Part shown: positions 36,567 through 47,400 of the stretch, one piece after another
How positions within the stretch are numbered: position 1 is the stretch's first letter
Layout of the letters: each line of letters begins with the position of its first letter
NCBI RefSeq assembly: GCF_022965805.1
Contig: NC_133116.1
Coordinates: 4,402,001-4,466,000 of the forward strand
Direction of reading: 5' to 3'
DNA length: 64,000 bases
Origin: Primulina eburnea
Lineage: Eukaryota > Streptophyta > Magnoliopsida > Lamiales > Gesneriaceae
Position numbers and translations under genes: made by a program
Notes under the pieces: generated by a model
Seen by the model: the letters and a program-made list of their open reading frames with translations, nothing else
Told to the model about the DNA's origin: nothing
Database searches by the model: none

Positions 36567-36745
36567 TACACCGTTTTGGCATTTTATATTTCACCAAAAA
36601 AACTGTGAATTTTTACACCGTTTTGGCAAAGAAAATACAAAAAATTCATCAAGAAAATACTATACATTTTACCAGAAAAAATTCATCAAAAAACCATGGA
36701 TTTCTGCACCGTTTTGGCATTTTATATTTCACCAAAATACTATTT
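36567..36745. repeat. Imperfect internal repeats with CACCGTTTTGGCA
   Basis: CACCGTTTTGGCA occurs three times (about 36569, 36617, 36707), joined by recurring AAAATTCATCAAGAAAATA and TTTTATATTTCACCAAAA segments. The pattern is of scrambled tandem duplication inside the foldback element's loop. Confidence 0.7.
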
Positions 36746-36898
36746 ACTAGAATATTTTTAGTTTACGTTTTTCAAATAATATCACTTATATTGCATTTAA
36801 AAAATAAAGTAGAAAGAAACGATATTGTGAAATTAAATGACCTCTAGACTCATTCAATCTCAAAGCCCAATGCAATTCCTTAAAAAATAAGAATAAGT

Positions 36899-37070
36899 CT
36901 CTTATGATACGGTCTCACGAATCTTTATCTGTGAGACGGTCAACCATACATATATTCACAATAAAAAGTAATACTCTTAACATAAAAAATAATATTTTTT
37001 CATTGATGACCTAAATAAGATATCCGTCTCACAAAATAAAACCCGTGAGACCGTCTCACAAATTTTTGTC
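36899..37070. mobile_element. MITE family A, copy 3 (nested)
   Basis: ATACGGTCTCACGAATCTTTA at the start, ATATTCACAATAAAAAGTAA in the core, and CGTGAGACCGTCTCACAAA then TTTTTGTC at the end match the copies at 9478 and 14617. It lies inside the foldback element 36165-37440 and so inserted after that element arrived. Confidence 0.75.
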
Positions 37071-38420
37071 CAAAAATAATGCAGGCAATTGGTTGACAAA
37101 CTATTAATCATATTTATATTTCGTATATATAAAAATAGAACTAACAATTAAAATTTACAATAAAAGAGGCCCTTTGAAACTCGAGAAGTCCTCTATCCGG
37201 TTCACAAACCATCGCTCATATTAAATCAGCGACAGTTCGCAAACCGTCGCTAAAATATTCCGTCGCGCGGACGCTCCGACGTGGAGCAAAGTCCGCGCTT
37301 GGTAAGCGCGGACGCTGCTCTACGTGAGCACCGTCCGCGCTTACCAAACGCGGATTGCAGTAGTTTTGCAAATTTTTTTTTTAAAATTTTTTATTGAAAT
37401 TTTTTTTAAAATTAAATTATTTTTTAAAAAAACCCTCAGAAAAAAGTAACACTTCTGTGCAGGAGATGCATTCTCTACGGCTTCATCATAGTTATAAGAT
37501 AATTCAATCCTGAATTCCATTTTAGCCTATTGATTGTACTTATAACTTGCCGTGGTTCTCCATCCAAATCGAAGGAAAGCGAAAGTGAAGATGAACTTCT
37601 TGATGAGGGCGATGATGACATAGAAGATGATCATGATCATCAAGAAGAGGTGCAAGACCAACCAGAGCCACTAATGCAAAAGCCCGTTGAAGTTCCTTCA
37701 GTGCCTAAAGAGACAGAAAGACAGCTCTCCAAGAAGGAGAGAAGAAAAAAGGAACCAGCTGAACTTGACGCAATTTTGGCCGATTTTGGAGTTTAACACA
37801 AAAGAGAAAGCTGAAGAGGAATCATCTGGTATTTAATTTTTTGTCAGGAAGCTGTTCATTATGGAGATACAATCATTTTCACCTGTTGTTTCATGCGACA
37901 TAATGGTGATTGCTTTTTGGTGGTGTTATTCTTTTTCATAATTTATTATCTGAGTTGATCTTCTTCTGTGTACCAGTGATACCTATCTAGAGATGTTTTA
38001 TCAACAGTGCATGCTTTTGTTCTGCTCATTGGTTCATGCCCATAGAACCTTGACATGGTTATTCATGGAACAGTGAATCAGTAAATAATTTTAAAAGATG
38101 ACAATCATGCGCAAACTGAAAGCCTGTTTTCTTGAATCTTTCCTTTAGATATTAACAAACAGATGAAAGGGGAAGAGCTGAGCCTGAGTGGAGATGCAGA
38201 GGCAAAGGGTCCTGCCCTTTCAGAGTCCAAAACTTCAAAGAAAAAGAAAAAGAAGGATAAGGTTCCAAAAGACGAGAAACTCCAAGATCTGCCTAAATGC
38301 TCAGAAGTTCCTGATAGGCCACAACAAGAGGAAACTGCCGGAGCTGTACCACTGGTGGAAGAGGCATCTGCTGTTGATGTGCAAGAGCGTTTAAAGAAGG
38401 TGTTGTCTAAGAAAAAGAAG

Positions 38421-39650
38421 GGTTTTTTTAAGATTAATTTAATTTTTAAAATTAATTTCAAAATTAATTTTTTTAAAAAAAAGGTTTTCAAAAGTAATGT
38501 AATCCGCTATTTGTAAGCGCGGACGCTGCTCACGTGGAGCAGCGTCCGCGCTTACGAAGCACGGACGATGGTGTGACGGAACTTTTAGCGACGGAATGTA
38601 TATAAACACCGTCGCTACATTGGCATCAGCGACGGTTCTAATACCGTCGCGAAACCGTCGCTACTTTTGTCCGTGATTGGACTCAAACCGTCGCTAAATG
38701 TCAAAAATTTCATAAAATCAAAAAAATGAAATTATTTTTTTTTTAAAAAAACCCTCCGTTATATTTCTCATATTTACAGACAAATGACAATGTCAATTAA
38801 TCGTGAAGATACCTTGATTCCAAAATTTTCAATTAATCGAACGGCTTGCATCTTTGCAGCGTACAATGTGAGCTGCAGAAAGAGAATTTTCGCGTAGCGA
38901 AAAACCACATAAAGTCGAAAAAATGGAATTTTAATTTAAAAATTAAATTATTAATTTTTTTAAAAAACCCCTCCAATATATTTCTTATATTTATAAACAA
39001 ATGACAATGTCAATTAATTGTGAACAAACCTTGATTCCAAAATTTTCAATTAATCGAACATAACTTGATTCCAAATTTTCAATTAATTAAAAAAATGACA
39101 TTGTCATTTGTTATCTGAGGGATTTTTTTTAAAAAAATAATTTAATTTTTAAATTAAAATTTGATTTTTTTTTAATTTTTGGCAGCGCGCATATTTCCTT
39201 CCGCAGCACACATTGCACGCTGCAAAGATGTAAGTCGTTGAATTAATTGAAAATTTTGGAATCAAGTTATGTTCACGATTAATTGACATTGTAATTTGTC
39301 TGTAAATATGATAAATATATCGGAGGAGTTTTTTTAAAAAATAATTTAATTTTTAAATTAAAATTTCAATTTTTCGACTTTTTGTGGTTTTGCGCAGCGC
39401 GGAAACTTTCTTTCCGCAACGCATATTGCACGCTGCAAAGATGCAAGCCGTTGAATTAATTAAAAATTTTGGAATCAAGATATGATCACGATTAATTGAC
39501 ATTGTCATTTGTCTGTAAATATGAGAAATATATTGGATGGTTTTTTAAAAAAACTAATTTAATTTTTAAGAAAAATTTTGGCATTTAGCGATGGGTGAAC
39601 CGTCGCTAAAATATAGCGACGGTTTAAAACGGTCGCTCAGTTCATATGAG
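38421..39650. mobile_element. Large inverted-repeat element cluster abutting a broken exon
   Basis: It starts GGGTTTTTTTAAG directly after the lysine codons of the disrupted gene. Outer modules GCGACGG occur at 38590-38700 and again at 39587-39635. Between them lie about four units carrying ACAAATGACAATGTCAATTA, TTGATTCCAAAATTTTCAAT and GCATCTTTGCAGCG: two forward (about 38755-38960 and 38965-39110) and two reverse (about 39115-39320 and 39325-39550), so the whole block is close to a palindrome. At 38513-38555 is a perfect 19-bp stem (GTAAGCGCGGACGCTGCTC) with a 5-base loop. No coding capacity and no target duplication identified. Confidence 0.65.
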
Positions 39651-40063
39651 AAACCAAAATTTTAAAACTATTTTTATACATATTACTATATATATGCAAT
39701 AGTTTTTAATGTGTTTGGAGGTTAGGAAATAAATTATTAGTATTATAATGTGTTAAATTAAATTAATAGTGAAAATTAATATATATTTTTTTAAATAGTA
39801 AAAAATAGAACTGTATCAAATAATAACATTAACTAGTAATCGGAACACATTCGTTGTGTGTGCGTAATAAGTATTATTCTAAATAAATCCCATTAAATTT
39901 TTTCATTATAAATATTTTAATGATTTAAATTATATTTGGTTTTTAAATATCAGAATAAAATCATGTTTTCTAAAGTTTGGTAGTTTTTAATTATAATTTT
40001 TAAGTTAATCTTCTTTATTTTCAATTTTTCAAAAAAAAAATGTAATGGGTAATGCTTCACGAT

Positions 40064-40126
<63 letters not shown>

Positions 40127-41786
40127 ATGTATTTTCATAATCTCGTTGCTTTACAGAAATACTCTTTGATATAAGACTTTTTATATTGTTTTTTGAGCTG
40201 AAATCCGAAAACGAAGAGTTTATGTTAATATATATTTCCCTCTTACGATTCGAGAATTTTCAATCGTTTGCATTGACATCTGATTCCCTTTGCATTAAGT
40301 ACACATAATGTAATTTTTTCTTTATGTGGGTTTGTTTTATTTCTCCAGATTATAAAGAAAAAGCTCATCTTCACTGAAGTTTTGTGCTTTATCGTTCAAG
40401 AAAAATTCTTGAATTTTATTGGAGATACAGTATAGAGGTTTGATCTTTTCAAGATTCGAGGGGATTAATGAAGGGTCATGAAGCAAAGGTACTACTTTTC
40501 TATAAAATGTAGTTGACTCGGTTCTTTTTGTCGGCTAACGTTGTTTTTGTTTTAATATTACAAGCTCTCTACTTAGCTCGTTACAGGGAAGTTTTTCAGA
40601 AAGCCGATGCTTAACCAGTAAGTTAGTTCAATTTGGGATGAAATTAAAGTTTTAGAAAATCATTGTAATTATAATTTGATTCTTTTTGTTTTTTCATTCT
40701 TTAGAGATGGACCATGACAACCCAGAGTTAGATTGGAGCTGATGAACTGAAATATAATGATTTTTATGTTACTGGTGTAATGTTTCTAGAATAGGCATTC
40801 AATCCATTAAAAGCCAGGAACACGAACAATGTTATGGAGCTTCATATTTGGTTGTAGAGCTGATGTGAGTATAACACACTTTGAGAAGCCGACACCTATT
40901 ATACCCTCAGTCACCAAGCAATATTCTACAAGCCAACACCAACTATGGCCTTCACCCACCTGGTAATATTCCATATATATACCTTAATCCGTTGATTCAG
41001 TGGTTACCCCTATCATCACTGATCACACCTACCATCAACGAGAGCATCAATATTAGATCATAAGTCTAAGAAGAGCTCAGACTCAAACAGCTTGTCTTTT
41101 ACGTGGAGTGCCAGATGAGATTCTAATCACTCTATAATTTTTTTACTCACAAACATTTGCAGAGCACGTGTGCAAATGGAGAAATTTATTGGATAATATA
41201 TTTTCTATCATGGTTTATCTTTTGGTTTCTCTCTTGTCATTTAATTTTTTTAAGAAGAAATTTTCTGTTGCGTATAGAATGTAATAGTTTTTAATAGTTA
41301 TTTTAAAATTGAGAATATAATTGTGATTGGCGGAGGTTGTAAAAAAATATTTGCATAGAAAATAAGAAATGGAATGAAATTTTGTCTTGGGAACATAGTG
41401 ATAGAATTTTGTTAGAGTTGGTGGGTCTGGATTTTTGAGCCACTGAACTTTTGGATTATTAAATGCTACTGTGTGTGCATGAGGAACTGCAGAGTATTTG
41501 AAAGAAGGTATTAATCTGAATATGATCCTTTTTTTCACTGTAAGCAATAAAATCATTGTCAGTGCAGGGCATTCTCGTACACAAATCGGTATACTTTCAT
41601 CACAAACCAGAGTACTTGTTTCTTTTACCTGCTTTGGCTCATCCTTTTAGCTTTGATTTGATATTCCTTGTTGGCAGCATCCTGAGATCAAGCAATTCAA
41701 TCTTCTAAAAACTAACCTTACATGATTGGCTTGATTTGCAGTTGAGAGTGAAAGAAGTGAGTATTTCATGGTCGATCGGACGACAA
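39651..41786. other. Spacer with microsatellite and a possible F-box relic
   Basis: AT-rich, without a supported intact gene. A plus-strand fragment near 41085-41135 reads ACLLRGVPDEILITL then a stop, which recalls the start of plant F-box/kelch domains (xCLLPGLPDE). This is too short to call. The last several hundred bases include the LRR-extensin 3' region. Confidence 0.35.
40067..40123. repeat. (TA)n microsatellite
   Basis: About 28 uninterrupted TA units, likely length-variable. Confidence 0.95.
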
Positions 41787-43355
41787 TTACTGACTTGGTG
41801 GTGGAGCAATCTCTTCAACATGTGGAATTTGTGGTGAGGTTGAGAATGGAGGTGAATTAAAGAATGATTTTGCAAGAAAGGACTGAGGAGGAGGTGTTAA
41901 ACATGGACACATCAGTGGAGGCTGGCTAGGTGAAACCTTAATCGTGGTCGGTGGTGGCGGAGATGGTGTTACACAACCTGGTGGCGGTGGCAGATGGTTA
42001 GGGGGTGATGGAGGTGGAGGTGGAGGAAATAAGAGAGGAGGTGGAGAAAATAAGGGCTGTGGTGGTGGGCAAGGTAACCGTGGAGGAGAAACGGGCGGTG
42101 GTGGAGAATAAATTGGTTGTGGAGATGATGGAGCTGGTGGTGGAGAGGTAGCACAGTTGAAACTGCTACAGTTGAGCCTCTGAGACAAGAACTTCTTACA
42201 CTCGACCTCTGATCTTTGCATTGGCCTTCCACTTAAACAATTCTTTCTGTCATCAAATTTAGTTGATTTCAAGCAAGCTGGTGCCTCAGCCGAGAAAAAG
42301 TTGTGATTGAATGAAAAAGTTTCTAAATTTGGGAGTGAACATATCCTGGTAGAAATTGTCCCCGACATCATGTTATGCGCCACATTCAGTTGCTCCAGGC
42401 TCGTCATATCTCCTATCCTTTCAGGCAACGGCCCCATTATTCGGTTTCTGCTCAAATCTAGCACAGTCAAGTTCTTCAGCTTTCCAATCTCGCATGGAAA
42501 ACATGAGGAAAGGCCGGTGTTCCTAAGAATAAGTTCTTGCAGAGTTCTTGCCATCCGGCCTAAACTCACTGGTACACATCCCTCAAGCTTATTGTTGGCC
42601 ATTACGAGGACAGAGACGGGGGAGTTACCAATATTATTAGGTAGTGATGAAAAAAATTTATTGTTATTTACAAGAATGGCATCAAATTCTTTCTCGAATA
42701 GTTTACCTGGGAGCTCGCCTTCAAATTCATTGTACCGAATGTCAAGATATTTCAGGGTCGGCAACTGGAGAATAAGGTCGGGAAACTTACCCGAGAAGCG
42801 GTTGTTACTGAGATCTATCTCAAAAAGTAGCTTCAAATTCAAGAAACTCTGTGGAATGGTACCACAAAAACGGTTTGAATTGACATGAAACAAGGCAATA
42901 TCATAAAGCAGTCCGAGTTCATGGGAGAGGTGCCCTGCAATGTCACCGTTGGTAATATCGATACCAGAAACTGTTTGTTGAAAAGGGTCATCAGGTGCTG
43001 GCCAACAGAACACACCGGTGTAGTTACACACATCAGATCCAACCCAATTAGCAGTTACGTTCTTTGGATCAGATATCATGGATTCTTTCCAAGATTGCAG
43101 TGCTATATAAGCATTCTTCATTCTTGAGTTCTCAAACTGTAGCCATGGCTGGATAGCTAGAGGGTCCCCGTTGTAGGACAAGAGCCGTCTATGGTTGTGA
43201 AAATGATCGTGGTCATCAAAACTCGCACGACGATCAGGTGAGACATTTAGGTGATGTGTTGTGGAGACATTTAGCTGAAGGCAAAATACGACATACAAGG
43301 AAGCATGGACATGGAGAATCTTGTTCTTCATGACCAGTTTTCGATCTTTTTTCAT
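41787..43355 (-). CDS. Leucine-rich repeat extensin-like protein (LRX family)
   Basis: Single exon of 522 codons. Domains in order: signal region (about 1-33); N-terminal LRR cap with LQSWKESM, DVCNYTGVFCWPAPDD (about 85-125); about ten LRRs (about 130-365) including FEIDLSNNRFSGKFP, LKYLDIRYNEFEGELP, ILVNNNKFFSSLP and LTVLDLSRNRIMGPLP; a Cys-rich hinge (VECKKFL...LNCSSFNC, about 385-405); and a proline-rich extensin part (about 408-522) with YSPPPPVSPP and PPPPPPSPP. LRX proteins sit in the cell wall, bind RALF peptides through the LRR part and anchor through the hydroxyproline-rich tail. The YTGVFCWPAPDD and hinge cysteines support LRX over ordinary receptor LRRs. The extensin part is short and irregular, with few regular SPPPP units, as in some divergent LRX or pollen PEX members. 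The second Met (codon 9) could also start translation. Confidence 0.93.
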   Translation of the reverse strand: MKKDRKLVMKNKILHVHASLYVVFCLQLNVSTTHHLNVSPDRRASFDDHDHFHNHRRLLSYNGDPLAIQPWLQFENSRMKNAYIALQSWKESMISDPKNVTANWVGSDVCNYTGVFCWPAPDDPFQQTVSGIDITNGDIAGHLSHELGLLYDIALFHVNSNRFCGTIPQSFLNLKLLFEIDLSNNRFSGKFPDLILQLPTLKYLDIRYNEFEGELPGKLFEKEFDAILVNNNKFFSSLPNNIGNSPVSVLVMANNKLEGCVPVSLGRMARTLQELILRNTGLSSCFPCEIGKLKNLTVLDLSRNRIMGPLPERIGDMTSLEQLNVAHNMMSGTISTRICSLPNLETFSFNHNFFSAEAPACLKSTKFDDRKNCLSGRPMQRSEVECKKFLSQRLNCSSFNCATSPPPAPSSPQPIYSPPPPVSPPRLPCPPPQPLFSPPPLLFPPPPPPSPPNHLPPPPGCVTPSPPPPTTIKVSPSQPPLMCPCLTPPPQSFLAKSFFNSPPFSTSPQIPHVEEIAPPPSQ

Positions 43356-44435
43356 TCAATTTGTCATGACTGGAACTTTTTTTCCTTTTTTGTGTTTAGG
43401 CTTATGGGATTTTGAGCTTAGAATTTCGAGGTGGAGTAGCCGAGTGTTTGATACAAGATTTTCAGTGAAGAAGTGACACGGTTTTGCAGTTAGTAGACAG
43501 CACAAATGTAGCATGAAATTTACCTCTGGATAGTTATGTTTTGCAGTAGGCAGTTTGTTTAGATTAGCTATTTTCGCGTTTTCATAGTGAAATATGGCTA
43601 TATTAGGGGGTAAAGGCGTAGAATTGAACTTTTCTAAAGATAGTGTGTATTATATCTATTTGATTTTTATTCTCCTGTAAATTACCCAAAAATCTTCAGA
43701 AAACTTATATAGCAAATTTTGTGTACAATTATTAGTTTATTTCTCAAGTGAAAAATATTTTTTTTTGTGTGGACAGAAATGCCTTTATTTTGTCAAAAAA
43801 ATATTAATTTCGACATAGTATGCATTTCTGTCAACAAATAAATCTCAGGTAAAAAAATGTCCAAATGGAGAATCACTCGAGCCTGAAACGAGTACTTATC
43901 TACAATCATATTATTTATTACTCCCATAATAAAAATTGAATCTGTGTCATCCTTAAATAATTTTGATGGGTATAGTTATCTTAACGCTGAATCGTTTAGC
44001 TTTACAAATTGAACATGTAAAAAAACTTTTAACATTATTTCTCCAGAATTATTCACAGACATCATATCTGTAACAGAATTATTCAGACATCATATCTGTA
44101 ATAAGGTTTAATAAATGCTCATTCTGTCTCTGATTATGATTTGCCGCATCAATTTCCATACAATAAATCCAGTTTTTGAATTTGCTTCCCGAAACAGAAA
44201 ATATGCTCTGTGTTGAGTCTAATTGATGAATGTGCAAACTGAACATTTTAAAAAACTGACGTAAACTATCTCCTTGTCCCGACTGCTCCTCCGAGTTCAC
44301 TGAGTGAGTTGGCATGTAGGAGTATCTCTATCCTCTTACTTCTGCTCTTCAAAGCATCCCAAACAGAAGGGACACGCAGAAATGGGAAAGAAACTAACCA
44401 GAAGCGTGAGGTTCTGCATAACAATAAATGAGAAA
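43356..44435. other. Upstream region of the LRX gene
   Basis: About 1.1 kb between the LRX start and the 3' end of the aminopeptidase gene. It should contain the LRX promoter and the aminopeptidase 3' UTR. A tandem duplication of AATTATTCA(C)AGACATCATATCTGTAA occurs at about 44047-44102. No other element is supported. Confidence 0.4.
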
Positions 44436-47400
44436 CTAGAAATCCACTTTTAGCTTTTTGTCAATGCTTGAAAATGTTCTGTAAAATGCCTTGAAGTGTC
44501 TGTAAGCAATGTCCACGTCTTCTTTTCCACAGATTTCCCTCACACTGAAGATCAAGATAGGAAAGCAAATGGGAATATGAATACAAAAGAGCAATGCATG
44601 ATAAACACGCAACATGGAGAACTTATTTAATGTGAAACAGATGTACGAATGCTGGATTATCAGCATTTAGACAAGATGGCTTATTGCTCGCATAGCGCTT
44701 AGCCTGCATAGGCCAGCACAATGTGAAATATGCATTCCAGTTACTAACGTTCAAATGCTGACCTATGCATAGATAGCTGAGCTATACCACAATCAACAGT
44801 ACGAATTCCAACTCCTGAAGCAAGGATGGGACCTATAGTCGATCCACATCCCATATCATTTCTCACAACAAATTCCTGCATAAACCAGGCACAACATTTA
44901 ACAACTGCATTGCCTTGATATTGAAAACTGTAGATATTAATTAGTGCACAAAAAAGTATGCAGATCAGCACACCATCCACATTCACTACTTTCTCCATTC
45001 CCCAGCCTTTTCCATCAACTACCAACAATTGTCCCCGTTCCCGCTATCGTGAGATTGTTCTATCCAGTTCAGGTTGAATTGAACTGTAGTCAGGTCTATC
45101 TCAGACAACTTGCTGATAGTAAACTCCGGCAAAAATTGCCGTCTCTCTCATGACACCAAAAACTACACATCTATTTTGTATCCCAAAATTATTGAAAAAG
45201 AAAAATTGACGTTCTTAAATAATAATTTTCACCCCGTGTTTCAACAATATTATTAAAATTATCTTGCAACCCAGAATGGAATTACATTTCAAAACAATTT
45301 TTTTAATGAAATCTATTAACACACTTAAAATGATAAGACACTGCAACATGAGTAATAAAATTGAACCGTAACACTTGTATAAAAAAAATTATATTGATCT
45401 ATTCAAGAAACTAAATCATGTCAATACAATTTAGTTCTTTTTAATATAATCTATATTATTTTTCTAATTTAGTGCACATTAATTTTTTTACTATCATTAA
45501 TTATTGTTTAGTCATTGAAATTGACACCAAAAGTAGGGATAACATTGACATAGAAAAACATGCTCTAATCTAACGCAAGAAATTTTTAGTAGCTTCACCA
45601 AAAACAAAAATCTTTTTGGCAGCAAACAAAACGAGGAAGATTGAATAAGTATCAGTATAAGCTCCAGGAACCATAAATAAATATCCAGAGTAAAGATATT
45701 GTACCAATTACAACTTTTTCAAGCCTATAAACTTGGGAGAACAATTTTGAACTTTTCTTGCTATAAATGTGAATTTATGGGGCTTTTGAGCCCAATTCAG
45801 AAAGTATAATGCAAATGAATTGCCAGACCAAGTTTACCATAAAATGAAGCTAAAATTCTCTCAGGACGACTCGCCGTCATGAAAAACTAATGTCTCACTT
45901 AGAGGACCTGTCGAGAAATATAAAATTTATAGAAAAAATTATTTTAGAGAAAAGCAATAGTATTTCAGTGTTAATCTTTCCACTACATAGCTGTTTTGTA
46001 GAAATAGCAAGACTTAGAAAGCAATCACCTGAACAGGAAGATTATGAATTTTTGCAACTTCTCTGAAAAGAAAACCAGTTACTCCACTTGTAGCATATCG
46101 TTGGTTCGCATTATGCTTGATCACAAGACCCTTCTGCAAAACTGGCCGATGGTTTTCTTCATGCTTATCCACAAAATTGGGGTGGACTCCATGTGCCATG
46201 TCAGCAGATACTGAAAAAGCGCAAATAGTTAACACATTTCAGATTAAAACTTAGTCAATCCAAATTCCATGTACAAACACCCAGAGGTAGAAAAGGGTAT
46301 GACCAAGGATCCCTTGCCCTAGTGGCAAGGATGAGGCCCCAGGACCCTAGTGGTACTGGGTTCAAATCCCACCGACTATGCGGTATGTTTAGTTAGTTAT
46401 TTTAGGTTTAGGTAAATCCCCCACCCCCATTGTATTAAAAGAAAAAAGAAAGAAAAAGAAAGGCATATGAGCTCGGCTAAGTAAATACCCAACAACCCTT
46501 AGATTGAGAACGAGTCAATTCAAATAGCCAAGACCAAGCACATGCATACATCAATTACAAAGTTAAACTACTAGCTGTCTAAATAGCAGGCATACCTACT
46601 TATTCAGATAATTAAAGATAGGCAACTGGACTTAAAAAAGAACCACTTATATTTGACAGGTTTCCATAGAAGAAGTAGTTATTTCACCACCACTTTGAAG
46701 TTTCCTGACCATTTGTCAGTGTCACAGCTATGTAAACATCTTACATATAAATGGATAAACGGGAAGGTGTTCTCATTTTTGAGTGTATGTTTCCATAATA
46801 TATTAGCTAACTATTCCTTTCTTGAGAATGACCCCAACCAACAAACTAATCAACAACTCTGAAAATCCATTTTAGAAAAATTCTTACAGAAAGGAGGTTG
46901 AGTCATGATATAGAAACATGTACTGGCTACAGAAAAATTTTAGTACCAAGAAATGAGTTACGAATTGCACGAGCAAAGCTGCATTCACCGACGGTCTGTT
47001 GGCCTAAATTAGCACTTATTCGCTTCATAGCTTCAAACATAGTTGGTGCACCAGCACCCTGGTATGAATCTGAACCAACCTGTAAAATATTAATCCCATA
47101 TCTGTCAACTATTTTTTTCTAATCTCACAATGAAATTTACAAAGCTCATTCTTTTGTCCTTGCATTAATGCTGTAATGATAGACCTAAAATCCAACAATG
47201 CGTAGCAACAAATCTTTCAGTATGCACAGAAATGTAATAAATACATTATTTTTTCTCTTTAGTACCTTGAATTTATCCAGGCAAAGTTGCATGCCTTATG
47301 AGCTCAAAACCTAAGGAACTGTTTGAGATGACAGGAAAATCATGTCTTCTGAGACACTAAATTAATACCAACAATTAAGTTTCATCCTCGGCGCAAACAA

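Larger units (their letters stand above)
36165..37440. mobile_element. Foldback (long-TIR) element with GCGGAC and GCGACGG modules
   Basis: The left arm begins GAGGGCTTTTTTAAAAAT, and the right arm ends TTTTTTAAAAAAACCCTC, its near reverse complement. Inside each arm, in inverted order, are AACGCGGACGGTGCTCACGT-type hairpins (36247-36300; 37260-37355) and GCGACGGTTT-type repeats (36340-36475; 37205-37265). A TTGTAGTG end at 36494-36501, next to GCCATTTTTG, looks like a CACTA-element terminus, so the structure may be nested. A MITE family A copy (36899-37070) and internal duplications fill the loop. No transposase seen. Confidence 0.6.
34475..38420 (+). pseudogene. Conserved plant acidic/lysine-rich protein of unknown function, disrupted
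   Basis: Exon 1 (34475-34805) reads NTNGFAALENLRRNKKSDKE, QVFWAPAPLTVKSWADVEDE and DYYATTAPPQAIWGGSG. Next (about 37530-37840): ESESEDELLDEGDDD, KETERQLSKKERRKKEPAEL, DAILADFGV. The third (from about 38149): KGPALSESKTSKKKKKKDKV and AVDVQERLKKVLSKKKK. I recognise this order from an uncharacterised conserved plant family. Three faults: LADFGV meets TAA at 37794-37796, while the relatives' continuation (TKEKAEEESS) is one base out of frame; exon 2 has no convincing AG acceptor before its conserved start; and family sequence ends at 38420, where repeats begin, so the usual Lys/Ala-rich C-terminus is missing downstream. Each could be an assembly or reading error, but together they suggest a dead gene. 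Acidic and lysine-rich blocks suggest a nuclear protein. Confidence 0.7.

Noticed and set aside
41085..41135. F-box-like fragment (ACLLRGVPDEILITL)
   Set aside because: Only 15 residues before a stop; could be chance.
42307..42888. 193-codon plus-strand frame
   Set aside because: Antisense of the LRR region of the LRX gene; LRR codon bias leaves the opposite strand open.
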